Positions 1 through 8,653 of a stretch of 34,784 nucleotides of DNA are shown in pieces. Under the pieces are notes generated by a model. It was not told the origin of the DNA. It did no database searches and saw only the letters and a list, made by a program, of their open reading frames with translations. Made by a program: the position numbers and the translations under genes. The stretch lies in assembly GCA_002314055.1 (NCBI GenBank), contig DCBP01000004.1, forward strand, positions 10,810-45,593. Direction: 5' to 3'. Origin of the DNA: Prevotella sp. UBA1104 (GTDB lineage: Bacteria; Bacteroidota; Bacteroidia; Bacteroidales; Bacteroidaceae). Numbering within the stretch: the stretch's first letter is position 1; each line of letters starts with the position of its first letter.

Positions 1-130
1 ACAAATGCAGTTACTCTTTTAAACAGAAAACGAATGCATTTGTTATTGACAAAATTTGCAAGATTATTATTGCCGACTTGTTTTTCGAATAATAATGAAA
101 AAGAAGCAAGTCTTTAGCAATCAAAGGTAA

Positions 131-166
131 CCGCTCCGCCCCTGAAAGGGGAGGCGGGGGAGGGGA
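131..166. repeat. GC-rich intergenic hairpin
   Basis: A short GC-rich island in AT-rich DNA. CCCCT (139-143) and AGGGG (147-151) form a hairpin with a GAA loop, followed by a purine-only G-rich run. It looks like a dispersed intergenic element rather than a gene. The rest of 1-217 shows no coding potential that I can support. Confidence 0.4.
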
Positions 167-217
167 AGAAATAAATTCGGAACTTAAATAATATATTAGT
201 TTAAGCTATTGTTGATT

Positions 218-260
218 GGCTGTATCATGGGTTTTATAACATGATGCAGCCATTTTCTTT
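218..260 (+). terminator. Hairpin terminator upstream of the UroD-like gene
   Basis: The arms at 218-229 and 240-251 pair over 12 bp with one G-U pair, and ATTTTCTTT follows. The shape fits an intrinsic terminator for a plus-strand gene left of the window. It would isolate the gene at 346 as the start of its own transcript. Confidence 0.5.
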
Positions 261-272
261 ATAATTTATATA

Positions 273-297
273 ATTCCTAATTCCTCATTCCTAATTC
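273..297. repeat. 7-bp tandem repeat in the leader of the UroD-like gene
   Basis: Three and a half copies of ATTCCTA/ATTCCTC stand head to tail about 50 bp before the start codon. No function is apparent. Confidence 0.5.
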
Positions 298-345
298 GTT
301 ACAAACCACAGCCATCTCCGTCATATAAACAAATACAGCAATATT

Positions 346-1356
346 ATGGAAAAGACAATGAAAGAATGGATAAGTGATGTTATTCGTAATAAAAAAACAT
401 TAGCAGTTCCGGTGATGACCCACCCCGGAATAGAACTGACGGGCAGAACCGTGCGCGAGGCTTGCTGCGACGGGCAGGTGCATTTCGAGGCAATAAAGGC
501 ACTCGCCGAGAAATACCCTACGGCAGCAGCAACAGTAATCATGGACCTCACGGTGGAGGCTGAAGCATTCGGTGCAGAAATTCATTTTACTGAAGATGCC
601 GTGCCTGCCGTTATAGGACATCTGCTTAATGATGCCGCCGACATAAAAGCCTTGAAAGTTCCGTCGCTAAAGGAAGGCAGAGTGCCGCAATACCTTAAAG
701 CAAACCTGCTCTCGGCAAGAGCCATTACCGATCGCCCCGTGCTCGGAGGATGCATCGGTCCGTTCTCGCTCGCCGGCAGACTCTATGATATGTCGGAGAT
801 AATGGTTCTTATATATCAGGACCCGGATGCTGCCCACATGTTGCTGTCGAAATGCACGGAGTTCATACTGAAATACTGCCGTGCATTGAAGGCAACGGGT
901 GTCGACGGAGTGGTGATGGCAGAACCGGCAGCCGGACTGATGTCGGACGACGACTGCAAGCGCTTCTCTTCCGACTACGTGAGATATATAGTAAACGAGG
1001 TACAGGACGATACTTTCAGCATCGTCTTGCACAACTGCGGCAACACTGGACACTGCACAAAAGCCATGGTGGCGACAGGTTCGGCAGCATACCACTTCGG
1101 CAATAAATGCGACATGAGGGAGGTGATAAAAGACGTTCCGTCGTCGGCTCTCGCCATGGGTAATATCGACCCTGTATCGATGTTCAAGGAGGGAACCCCA
1201 GAACAGATGTATGAAAAAACAAGTCAGTTGCTCCGCGACATGAGCGGATACCCAAATTTTGTATTGTCGAGCGGATGCGACACACCGCCACATACGCCGA
1301 TGGAAAATATCGACGCCTTCTTCAAGGCACTCGACGATTTCAACAAAGAAGGCTAA
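346..1356 (+). CDS. UroD-fold corrinoid/thiol methyltransferase (MtaA/MtbA/CmuA-like)
   Basis: A 336-aa cytoplasmic protein of the uroporphyrinogen decarboxylase fold, methyltransferase branch. These enzymes move methyl groups between a corrinoid protein and a thiol or methyl donor. The zinc motif of the MtaA type is complete: H229-x-C231 in LHNCGN, and C311 in SSGCDTPP. The N-terminal arginine motif expected in true HemE is absent, so haem synthesis is unlikely. A second ATG lies four codons in and could be the real start. A terminator-like hairpin upstream and a convergent regulator gene only 14 bp downstream suggest a single-gene unit. No corrinoid protein lies next to it; the nearest B12 domain is in the fusion at 8654-11761. 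The substrate is unknown. It could accept methyl groups from that system or from one outside the window. Confidence 0.85.
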   Translation: MEKTMKEWISDVIRNKKTLAVPVMTHPGIELTGRTVREACCDGQVHFEAIKALAEKYPTAAATVIMDLTVEAEAFGAEIHFTEDAVPAVIGHLLNDAADIKALKVPSLKEGRVPQYLKANLLSARAITDRPVLGGCIGPFSLAGRLYDMSEIMVLIYQDPDAAHMLLSKCTEFILKYCRALKATGVDGVVMAEPAAGLMSDDDCKRFSSDYVRYIVNEVQDDTFSIVLHNCGNTGHCTKAMVATGSAAYHFGNKCDMREVIKDVPSSALAMGNIDPVSMFKEGTPEQMYEKTSQLLRDMSGYPNFVLSSGCDTPPHTPMENIDAFFKALDDFNKEG

Positions 1357-1370
1357 AAGCTTGTATCCGG

Positions 1371-2000
1371 CTATTTTCGCTTTTCGAGCGAGAACAGTCC
1401 TAAATCCCTCGCTTTGCTTACCATCTCCGCCGCATTGGCAGCACATAGCTTCTGCATAATGCGACGGCGATGGAATTCTACAGTGTTTACCGATATTTCA
1501 AGTTTACGGGAAATGGCTGCCGACGACATGCCGTCGGCTGTAAGGGCAACGATTTCCATCTCGCGGTTTGACAATAAAGTCGGCGAAGAAGACAGGCTGT
1601 TGAGCAGGCGGTTGAACGTTGTGCTGTAATATCCCTTACCGTCATTGAGCATTCTCAATGCCATGCACAGCTCCTCCGGCTCGTCGCTCTTTAGCACTAC
1701 AGCGTCGGGGTCGACATCCATCACCTGTCTTACAACCCACACCTCCTCGTGCATGGTATAAACAAGAACCCTTATATCGGGTTGAATATCATGTATCTTG
1801 CATATAAGGTGGAGTCCGCTCTCGCTGCCAAGCTCCAGGTCGGCAATAAGAATGCCGATACAGCCTTTGTTTATCTCTTCTAAAGCTCCGTCAACAGTTG
1901 AAGCTACAGACACATGAGAGTCTGGCAATACCTCAGAAACAATCTGGCGAATTCCTGCTGACACTACAGGATGGTCGTCGGCAATCAAAATATCCGTCAT
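1371..2000 (-). CDS. NarL/FixJ-type response regulator
   Basis: A 209-aa two-component regulator. The receiver domain spans about residues 1-120, with acidic pocket D8/D9, phospho-acceptor D54 (IADLELG), T82 and K104. A LuxR-type helix-turn-helix spans about 140-200 and contains SNREMEIV and NTVEFHRRRIMQKL. The start ATG overlaps the stop of the kinase gene in an ATGA junction, so the two are translationally coupled and almost certainly partners. The DNA-binding helix resembles that of the small protein at 4139-4354, so both may bind related sites. Targets cannot be read from the sequence. Confidence 0.92.
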   Translation of the reverse strand: MTDILIADDHPVVSAGIRQIVSEVLPDSHVSVASTVDGALEEINKGCIGILIADLELGSESGLHLICKIHDIQPDIRVLVYTMHEEVWVVRQVMDVDPDAVVLKSDEPEELCMALRMLNDGKGYYSTTFNRLLNSLSSSPTLLSNREMEIVALTADGMSSAAISRKLEISVNTVEFHRRRIMQKLCAANAAEMVSKARDLGLFSLEKRK

Positions 2001-3820
2001 AGTCTCACCTCCACCGAATATTTACCTTTTTCAGAGCTGCGGCAAACCTTAGCCCCGATACTTGTTGCACGCATTATTACAGTCTCCTTGCCAATACCGC
2101 TTTGTTTGGATTCTCCTGCAGAGTTATCGTCTGTGCAGTTATTCTCCACACGTACACATACCGTCGTTCCGTCGTCATTCAACTCCACGTCAACTCCACT
2201 GCCGTCACCATGACACAAGGCATTGGCAACCAACTCCTGTATGATGCGGTACAGCTCATAAACAGTCTGTTGAGGCAAGCGCTCAAAATTACCGCTTCCG
2301 CCTACGGATACTCTAACCTCCTTTTTCTCTTCATCGCCCACAGCCATAGCGTAAGCCCTGACAGCTTCAGACAGTGTTGTATGGCTGAAACTCGGTGGCA
2401 TGAGGGCATGAGACAGGTTGCGGGCATTGCGCCAGCAGTCTTTTAGCTGCTTCTCGGCAGTCTTAGTGTCGTTCCTCATCAGCAGCATCGCGGCAAGCAT
2501 GTCGTTGCAAACACCGTCGTGAAGCTCCTTCGCCAGTCGGCTGCGCTCATTCTCCAGTCCTCTTATATAGCTACGCTCCTTTTCAAGAGCGGCACGCTGT
2601 GCGGCAACCCTCTTTTGATAAACAATCACGCATATAACCAGACAAAGAATGAAAACAGCCAAGGCGAGCCACAATATCCTGTTTTGCAACTCTATTTCAT
2701 GGCGCCGCATCTGTTCAATCTTCATCTCCTTCTCCAACGTATTGTATTTCACGGCAAACTCACTCATGCCACGTTCCACATCGCTGCGCTTCACGGAATC
2801 AAGTCTCTGGTAAGCTTGCTGCAATAAAGCAAAGGCCTCTTCGCTATGTTTCATTTGCCAAAGGCATTTTGCCCTCTCGGCAAGCAGCCTTTCCTCTGGC
2901 ATAGCATGGTTTTGGGCATTGGCGGCAGCCATAGTATCGAGCAGAACCAACTGTTCGCCGTAACGCCTTTGGCGCGAGAGCATTCCGGCTTTAATCTCCA
3001 TGATGCCAAGCACTCCGTTACTCGTGGCACTTACTCCCCGCATCGCCTTGTCGGCATAAGTCATAAAGATCTTTAGTTCCTTTTCGCAGCCCATGGCGTC
3101 GTATGCCTTGAGCATAGGCGAGAGATATTTCAGAATCAAGACGTTGTAGCCGGTCTTTTCTACTTCGTGCCAAAGTGGCTCCATTACCTTAACCACCATT
3201 TTAAACTTGTTCTGCCTGAGATAAACTCCACCGATATTAGCCCTTGCCGACAGCCATTCCACTGTGTCTCCGGCAGCAAGCGCAGCCTTTTCGGCTTTCG
3301 TAGAATATTCGAGAGCTTCAGCAAAACGGTTGTAGTCGCAGAAGAGCACAGCGGCACAGTTGTCAAGATAAATCTCGTATTCGCTGTTCTTCTCCCTTAC
3401 GGCAAGTTCTATACCCTTGTCGTATTCTGCAAGAGCCGAATCCAGCATGCCCTGTCTGCGGTATGCTATGCCCAAGGCTCCCCTCATATTCATCTCCGCC
3501 TCTACATCAGCCGTTTTCCGGGCAAGCTCTATAGCCTGTTTTCCTGTAGCCACCGCCTCGGGCATTCTTCCCATGTCAGTAAGAGCCACCGTCTTCTCGC
3601 TGAGTGTCCAGCAGAGTGTAGAGTCGGCAGGCGACATGGCTATCACGCTGTCGGCAAGTCTTACAGCCCCCTGTTTGTCGCTGCAGGCATTCATCTCTGC
3701 AACTTTTTCAAGCAGGGTGTAGGCTTTGTCGTCGTTTACTTTTTTCTCTCCTCTGCTCATACAGGAAAGGAATATGAATGACAAAAATACAAGAAAGAAT
3801 GGCATGTTTCTTTTTGACAT
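1997..3820 (-). CDS. TPR-containing sensor histidine kinase (HisKA_3 type), lipoprotein-like
   Basis: A 607-aa sensor kinase counted from the ATG at 3820. This start is preferred because it opens directly on a signal sequence with a lipobox (FLSC, Cys20). An upstream in-frame start would bury this. TPR-like helices fill about residues 40-330, then a charged coiled coil, one membrane helix at about 383-401, and a HisKA_3 dimerisation domain with phospho-accepting H434 (KELHDG). The HATPase domain has an N box (ELVANALCHG, N533) and a G box (QSGIGKE). The layout fits a sensor whose TPR region is outside the cytoplasm and whose kinase is inside. It is coupled to the response regulator by a 4-nt overlap. 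The N-terminal Cys plus a second membrane segment is typical of Bacteroidetes TPR kinases. Confidence 0.9.
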   Translation of the reverse strand: MSKRNMPFFLVFLSFIFLSCMSRGEKKVNDDKAYTLLEKVAEMNACSDKQGAVRLADSVIAMSPADSTLCWTLSEKTVALTDMGRMPEAVATGKQAIELARKTADVEAEMNMRGALGIAYRRQGMLDSALAEYDKGIELAVREKNSEYEIYLDNCAAVLFCDYNRFAEALEYSTKAEKAALAAGDTVEWLSARANIGGVYLRQNKFKMVVKVMEPLWHEVEKTGYNVLILKYLSPMLKAYDAMGCEKELKIFMTYADKAMRGVSATSNGVLGIMEIKAGMLSRQRRYGEQLVLLDTMAAANAQNHAMPEERLLAERAKCLWQMKHSEEAFALLQQAYQRLDSVKRSDVERGMSEFAVKYNTLEKEMKIEQMRRHEIELQNRILWLALAVFILCLVICVIVYQKRVAAQRAALEKERSYIRGLENERSRLAKELHDGVCNDMLAAMLLMRNDTKTAEKQLKDCWRNARNLSHALMPPSFSHTTLSEAVRAYAMAVGDEEKKEVRVSVGGSGNFERLPQQTVYELYRIIQELVANALCHGDGSGVDVELNDDGTTVCVRVENNCTDDNSAGESKQSGIGKETVIMRATSIGAKVCRSSEKGKYSVEVRL

Positions 3821-4067
3821 AGTATATTGTTTTTTTTCTCTTATGACGTTGATTTTACATTTTTGTAATCTTTTATGCATCCTATAGAATATGTCATCTT
3901 CTGGCGGCTTCGTTGAATTTTAACTGGTGAGCAACGACTTCGTCCTGTACCTGTCAGAAACATGGATATGATATTGAAATGCAATCTGAAACCACGGAAA
4001 ACCATAGGAGTACCCCTATTGAAAATAATAGTTTTAACCCTATGTCGTGTCGTTTCCAAAGGATAAA

Positions 4068-4099
4068 TTTGTAAAATATACGTATCGTTCATAAATTTG
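4068..4099 (+). promoter_or_regulatory. Bacteroidetes-type promoter for the small LuxR gene
   Basis: TTTG at 4068-4071 and TAAATTTG at 4092-4099 are 20 bp apart, an excellent fit to the known Bacteroides -33/-7 pattern TTTG-N19-21-TAnnTTTG. A start near 4105 would leave a leader of about 34 nt. A second TAAATTTG at 4064-4071 overlaps the -33 box. Confidence 0.7.
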
Positions 4100-4138
4100 T
4101 AAATAGAAAAACAATAGGCAACAATAAAACGAACAAGC

Positions 4139-4354
4139 ATGGCGGAAGATATAAAGGGACAAATTACGAAACGCGAACTTGAAGTTCTGGAACTCTTGTC
4201 AAGAGGTTTCAGCAGTATCGAGATTGCCGAAAATCTCTTTATATCGAGAAATACAGTTGATTTCCATCGTAGGCAGTTGCTTAAGAAAACAATGTCGAAG
4301 AATATCGCAGAACTTATCGGAAAAGCATATCGAGAGGGTATTCTGTTGAAATAG
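4139..4354 (+). CDS. Orphan LuxR-type DNA-binding protein (71 aa)
   Basis: This is essentially a bare LuxR/GerE helix-turn-helix (TKRELEVLELLSRG, then NTVDFHRRQLLKK) with no receiver or ligand domain. It has its own strong promoter, so it is probably a real gene rather than a remnant; I see no receiver remnant in the 258 bp upstream. It is divergent from the kinase/regulator pair and sits 53 bp before the secreted protein at 4408, which it may control or be co-transcribed with. It might compete with or dimerise with the neighbouring response regulator; that is inference. Confidence 0.8.
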   Translation: MAEDIKGQITKRELEVLELLSRGFSSIEIAENLFISRNTVDFHRRQLLKKTMSKNIAELIGKAYREGILLK

Positions 4355-4407
4355 CATATAGGAACAAAGGGAAAACCTACACATATTATTTATATATTAA
4401 AATTATT

Positions 4408-6666
4408 ATGAAAAAAATCTTACTTTTAACTCTTGCCGTTGCTTCGTTATCGGCTTACGGACAAGGACTGCGTATCGGCAGCTACTATCACAGACAGCAA
4501 AGGCAAAAGGCTGAACTGAGGAAGAATATCTCTAAGGACGATATGTCTACCAAACAAAATGAGAAAAAGGGTAGTCTGCTGCGCAACGTGTATTTAGACC
4601 AAGCCACTAAAGTGACGGGAGACAATATCTACCGCTACGTATTTACATATAATAAAAATATGGAGCGTAGTTCGGAAACGATTTACAAAAAACATTTCAA
4701 TGGAGCGTCATGGAGTGACGAGGAACTATATACCAAAGGTACTTATTCCTACGAATATGACATGTTCGGCAGAATTGTAAACAAGACCGTGAAATACGAT
4801 AGATATACATCTGAGTTCGATTCCTACTGCGTGCATGTGAACTATAACGATGCTCTTGACTATACGGATTACACTCGTGAGATTCTACAGTCTGATGACA
4901 GTTGGTACCGAGATTCGGAATGGAGCTTCTGGAACAATGGCAAATTGCGTCATCATACGAAATATGAGGGGGAAAGCGGAAGGCAGCAAGAGGTGTATTC
5001 CGTGGCATTCGACGAGAAAGGAAACTGTAACAAAATCGCCAACCGCTCATACTGCAAGGAATTGGAAGGCAACCTGAATGACTCTATCGCAAAACTCTAT
5101 AATGGGGATTATAGCGATGGGACTTTCTCGCAGACATCCATCGAGAATTATGTATATAATCCTGAAAACGGGAAATTGGCTGTTTACAAGTCATGGGACG
5201 ACAATAGCTATGACTCACGTAAGATTGAATATGTATATGACGACCTTGGCAGAATCTCGGCAATAAAGAAATACTACGATGAGGACGACGAGGATGCTGG
5301 TGTTGATTATCCAAAGGGTGCAAAGCGGAAGAGTGTTTACGATAATTACTATTATTACAATGAACCGAAATGGCGACTGGAATACAACGAGACTTACACG
5401 TATTTCAACGATGAGGTGTATGGTATCGGCAACCCATGGCATGATGTGTTTGGATTCGACGGTCCGCTTACAAACCGACATCTCGTTGATGATGACTACG
5501 AGGAGGGTACTCCGTGGGTGGAGGATCTGACTTTCAACCGAGATGCAAACGGTAAACTACTCTCTGTGGTGTTTACAAGACCGGAAGAGGAAGGGATAGT
5601 GGAAAAGAATACCTTCGACGTTGATGCCGACGGACATATCACTCGCGAGTATTATCTCTCGAACGAGGAAAACTGCTATATTGATGAGACTACAACCGAC
5701 TATAACTGGCAGGGAGACCTGCTGACAAGCAGCAAAGAAACATATACGTACAAGGGAGGAAGTTATGAAAATACTTATGTAAGAGACTATGTATATTCTT
5801 ATGGTGATGGGGTCTTCAACTATAAACGTACGAGCACAGATACCAACGGCGACAACAACAGCGTGGTGACTGGCACGGTTTCCAAAGCGAACAAGGGATT
5901 TAAAATCGTTGAGAAACACGACAATTTTGAGGATCGCTTTATTCAGGAAGTACAGACGGAAGATGTCAGCTTCATTCGTCCGAATCTTGTCTGCGACTAC
6001 AAGGAGTTCTCTACCGACAGTACTATCGTAGTGTCGGTGAAAGACCGCGTAGTGGCTTATACCAGTTATTCATACGGTAGTCATAATACCGGGTCTGGTT
6101 TCAAAGACATCAGTTTCTCTCTTGCTGACATTGAAACTTATTTCAATACATACGATGATACTTACTTCTCTGTATCTCACGAAGACGACAAGACTATATG
6201 TAGCAATATGAAAGGATTGCCGGTATTTATTCTGCAAGGCGACAGACTGCTAAAGGAATATATATATGAGGATGTTTACTATTCAAATGAAGCTGATACC
6301 CGTGCTGCCAAATCTTCTACAGGACAGGCTTATATATATAAAGAGATAGAATATAGATATGATGAGTATGGAAGGGTGAACGGACAGACGGTAACTTCTT
6401 ATGATAAGGATGGCAAGAAGGTAGACGGAACTACTGTGGAAGTTACCTACAACCCAAGCAGCGGTATTGAAACAGTAAATGCTTCTACAGAAAATGGCAT
6501 TTCGCTCAACGGCAGGACTCTCGGTATTTCTAATGGTTCGTTCTCCGTTTATTCTGTTGACGGAACAATGCTTGGCTCTGATGCCCAAATATTCCAGTTT
6601 CAGAAGGGGGGAACATATATTGTAAAGGCTGCAAGTGGCAAGACGATAAAGATTAATGTGAAATAA
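4408..6666 (+). CDS. Secreted YD-repeat-like protein with type IX-like C-terminal tail
   Basis: A 752-aa exported protein. A signal peptide covers about residues 1-18 (MKKILLLTLAVASLSAYGQG). The body is rich in Tyr and Asp and holds degenerate YD/RHS-like strands such as YEYDMFGRIV, YVYDDLGRIS and YRYDEYGRVN, spread over the length rather than in a regular array. The last 60 residues (FSVYSVDGTMLG ... YIVKAASGKTIKINVK) look like the beta-sandwich sorting tail used by type IX secretion in Bacteroidetes. It is probably surface-exposed or released. There is no toxin domain and no conserved RHS core, so it is not a polymorphic toxin. It follows the small LuxR gene by 53 bp and ends before a strong terminator. 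The precise function is not recognised. Confidence 0.75.
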   Translation: MKKILLLTLAVASLSAYGQGLRIGSYYHRQQRQKAELRKNISKDDMSTKQNEKKGSLLRNVYLDQATKVTGDNIYRYVFTYNKNMERSSETIYKKHFNGASWSDEELYTKGTYSYEYDMFGRIVNKTVKYDRYTSEFDSYCVHVNYNDALDYTDYTREILQSDDSWYRDSEWSFWNNGKLRHHTKYEGESGRQQEVYSVAFDEKGNCNKIANRSYCKELEGNLNDSIAKLYNGDYSDGTFSQTSIENYVYNPENGKLAVYKSWDDNSYDSRKIEYVYDDLGRISAIKKYYDEDDEDAGVDYPKGAKRKSVYDNYYYYNEPKWRLEYNETYTYFNDEVYGIGNPWHDVFGFDGPLTNRHLVDDDYEEGTPWVEDLTFNRDANGKLLSVVFTRPEEEGIVEKNTFDVDADGHITREYYLSNEENCYIDETTTDYNWQGDLLTSSKETYTYKGGSYENTYVRDYVYSYGDGVFNYKRTSTDTNGDNNSVVTGTVSKANKGFKIVEKHDNFEDRFIQEVQTEDVSFIRPNLVCDYKEFSTDSTIVVSVKDRVVAYTSYSYGSHNTGSGFKDISFSLADIETYFNTYDDTYFSVSHEDDKTICSNMKGLPVFILQGDRLLKEYIYEDVYYSNEADTRAAKSSTGQAYIYKEIEYRYDEYGRVNGQTVTSYDKDGKKVDGTTVEVTYNPSSGIETVNASTENGISLNGRTLGISNGSFSVYSVDGTMLGSDAQIFQFQKGGTYIVKAASGKTIKINVK

Positions 6667-6757
6667 AATCCGAAACTTTCGATAAAATAGAATATGCCGC
6701 AAATAAAATATTAACGACATATCTAATATAAAAAAACAATATAATATAAAAAAACAG

Positions 6758-6807
6758 TCGGGACACCTGAATAGGCAATTTGCTTAAACTGGTGTCCCGA
6801 TTTTTTT
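6758..6807. terminator. Bidirectional terminator between convergent genes
   Basis: The arms TCGGGACACC (6758-6767) and GGTGTCCCGA (6791-6800) pair perfectly and are followed by seven T. The flank on the other side is A-rich, so the hairpin also works for minus-strand transcription. It separates the secreted protein gene from the symporter gene. Confidence 0.85.
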
Positions 6808-6818
6808 ATCGGTTGTTT

Positions 6819-6871
6819 AATTTATATCTGGTATAAAATAGAGAAAATTTATATCTGGTATAAAGTAGAGA
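6819..6871. repeat. Two tandem 26-bp direct repeats after the terminator
   Basis: The stretch at 6819-6844 recurs at 6846-6871 with a single mismatch and a 27-bp period. It lies between the terminator and the stop codon of the symporter, so it would be in the 3' untranslated region of that transcript. Confidence 0.75.
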
Positions 6872-6876
6872 ACCTA

Positions 6877-8481
6877 TCAATGTCCGTTGAAGAATACATA
6901 CAGGGCAATCATTACCACGGTAAGCGCCCCCCATGCTACGACGACACTCTTCTGTGGCTTCTCGTTCACCGCCACTATAACATGCTTCTCGTTAGCGTTC
7001 CTGTCGTATAGACTAACGGCAACCATCATTGCTATAAGGGCAACAAAGATATAGAAGGAGAGCATCATGAAGTGTATGCGCTCAGCCATTCCCGGTATTA
7101 CCCACAGGTAAAGGATTCCAGCTCCGATACTGAATATGGTGCCGAAAGTCAAGGTCATGTTGGCTGCAAGAGTGGTGCATCGCTTCCAAAATACACCCAT
7201 CAGAAATACTGCTGCCATAGGTGGGGCAATGAAGCTCAATACCGACTGGAATACATTAAACAGATCCATACCCTTGATGCCATCTACGGCAACGGTGATG
7301 ATTATCGACACCAAGGCTCCGAGAACCGTAACGATACGTCCCGTCTTGCGTATCTCGTCTGGGGTAGCCTTAGGGTGTATGTTCTTTACATATATGTCCA
7401 TTGTAAATACCGTGCTCAAGGCATTAAGTGCAGAACCGATGGTACTTATGAGGGCTGCCGTGAGAACTGCGAGCACCAAGCCTACCATACCTGCCGGGAA
7501 TAGTTCATAAACGAGCTTTAGATAGGCATCATCGGCATTAACCTGAACCCCACCGAAATATCCAGTCTTCACCATGGCATAGCAAACGATACCTGGTACG
7601 ATGTATATCGCCACGTCGAGGATTTTCAACCAACCAGTGAAGTTGGCTCCCTTCTGTCCCTCGCCGAGATTACGTGCGGCAAGCACCGGCTGAACCATAG
7701 ACTGGTCGGTGCACCAGAACCATACACCCATTATCGGATAGCCAAGAAGAATTGGCAACCACGGATAGCCGGGGTCGCTGTTGGGCTGAAACAGGTTCCA
7801 GTAGTTTGACGGCACGATGTCGGGGTTTGCCAATATGGTAATGCCATTAGTAAAGGAGTCGCCGCCCAATTTCCAGATGCCGACAATGGTGAGTGTCGCA
7901 GAAACGAAAATCAGCAGCACCATTTGGTATACATTGGTATAGGCAACAGCCTTCAGTCCACCGAGCATGGTGAAGAATGCCGAGATGGCAAGTAGCAGCA
8001 GAGCCGACATCCACATCGGTATGCCGAATACCTGACGGATAATAATTCCTCCGGCAAAGAGCGTCAGTGCAAGCCATGAGATGAGTATCGTTACTATGGT
8101 ATACCATGCAAGGATATTACGGGTGGAATCACCGAAACGGAGTCCCATAAATTCAGGCAGCGTGGATATTCCCGTACCGAGATAACGCGGTGCAAACACG
8201 AAGGCGAGTAGGGCGATAAACACGAAGGCATACCAAGCGTAATTGCCCGAAACAATACCGCAAGAGAAACCGGCACTCGCCGAGGCGATGAGCATCGACG
8301 GACCGACATTTGTGCCCCACATCGAGAAACCGATATGGTGCCAGCGCAGCGAGCGGCTGGCAAGAAACATGTTTCCGCTTTTCTTGGCTTTAGAGCTTGC
8401 CCATGTTCCAATGGCAAGCAAGATGACGAAATATCCTATCAGGATAATCCAGTCTAATGTATCAAGGTTTTCTGTGTTCAT
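6877..8481 (-). CDS. Sodium:solute symporter (SSS/SGLT family)
   Basis: A 534-aa polytopic inner-membrane protein with about 13 hydrophobic segments, starting DWIILIGYFVILLAIGTWAS. It has the SSS hallmarks GNMFLASRSL and SMWGTNVGPSMLIASASAG near the sodium site, and STLPEFMGLRFG in the third segment. It resembles the branch that carries sugars and sugar-like compounds, but specificity cannot be assigned. It is the last gene of the minus-strand group with the methyltransferase fusion and the alpha-xylosidase, 172 bp after the fusion. It is the natural candidate for importing the compound these enzymes process. The leader is A-rich with no Shine-Dalgarno, as usual in Bacteroidetes. Confidence 0.9.
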   Translation of the reverse strand: MNTENLDTLDWIILIGYFVILLAIGTWASSKAKKSGNMFLASRSLRWHHIGFSMWGTNVGPSMLIASASAGFSCGIVSGNYAWYAFVFIALLAFVFAPRYLGTGISTLPEFMGLRFGDSTRNILAWYTIVTILISWLALTLFAGGIIIRQVFGIPMWMSALLLLAISAFFTMLGGLKAVAYTNVYQMVLLIFVSATLTIVGIWKLGGDSFTNGITILANPDIVPSNYWNLFQPNSDPGYPWLPILLGYPIMGVWFWCTDQSMVQPVLAARNLGEGQKGANFTGWLKILDVAIYIVPGIVCYAMVKTGYFGGVQVNADDAYLKLVYELFPAGMVGLVLAVLTAALISTIGSALNALSTVFTMDIYVKNIHPKATPDEIRKTGRIVTVLGALVSIIITVAVDGIKGMDLFNVFQSVLSFIAPPMAAVFLMGVFWKRCTTLAANMTLTFGTIFSIGAGILYLWVIPGMAERIHFMMLSFYIFVALIAMMVAVSLYDRNANEKHVIVAVNEKPQKSVVVAWGALTVVMIALYVFFNGH

Positions 8482-8504
8482 AAGTTTTGTTGCTTTTTTT
8501 AGAT

Positions 8505-8640
8505 TTTGGGAGTTGGGGGAGAACTGGGAGTTCTTAGAGAGTTCTGGGAACTGGGATGGCTCGGAGAGAACTTTGAGAACTGGGAGTTTTTAGAGAGTTC
8601 TGAGAATTGGGTTGGCTCGGAGAATTTAGAGAACTCCGAG
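8505..8640. repeat. Degenerate 9-bp repeat tract in the fusion-symporter spacer
   Basis: Most of the 172-bp spacer is built from diverged copies of the units GGGAGAACT and GGGAGTTCT, with two longer sub-repeats (TTAGAGAGTTCTG and GGCTCGGAGA each occur twice). On the mRNA strand the tract is C/U-rich. It belongs to the same family as the tracts at 9346, 10499, 11785 and 14198. Confidence 0.85.
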
Positions 8641-8653
8641 CCTCCAGATTATT

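Noticed and set aside
346..1356. HemE (uroporphyrinogen decarboxylase)
   Set aside because: The HemE N-terminal arginine signature is missing and the MtaA-type zinc motif is present.
667..1446. 259-residue minus-strand frame opposite the UroD-like gene
   Set aside because: Composition is odd (Cys/His-rich) with no recognisable domain, and the plus-strand gene is clearly real.
4408..6666. RHS/YD polymorphic toxin
   Set aside because: YD-like strands are sparse, there is no RHS core or C-terminal toxin, and no immunity gene follows.
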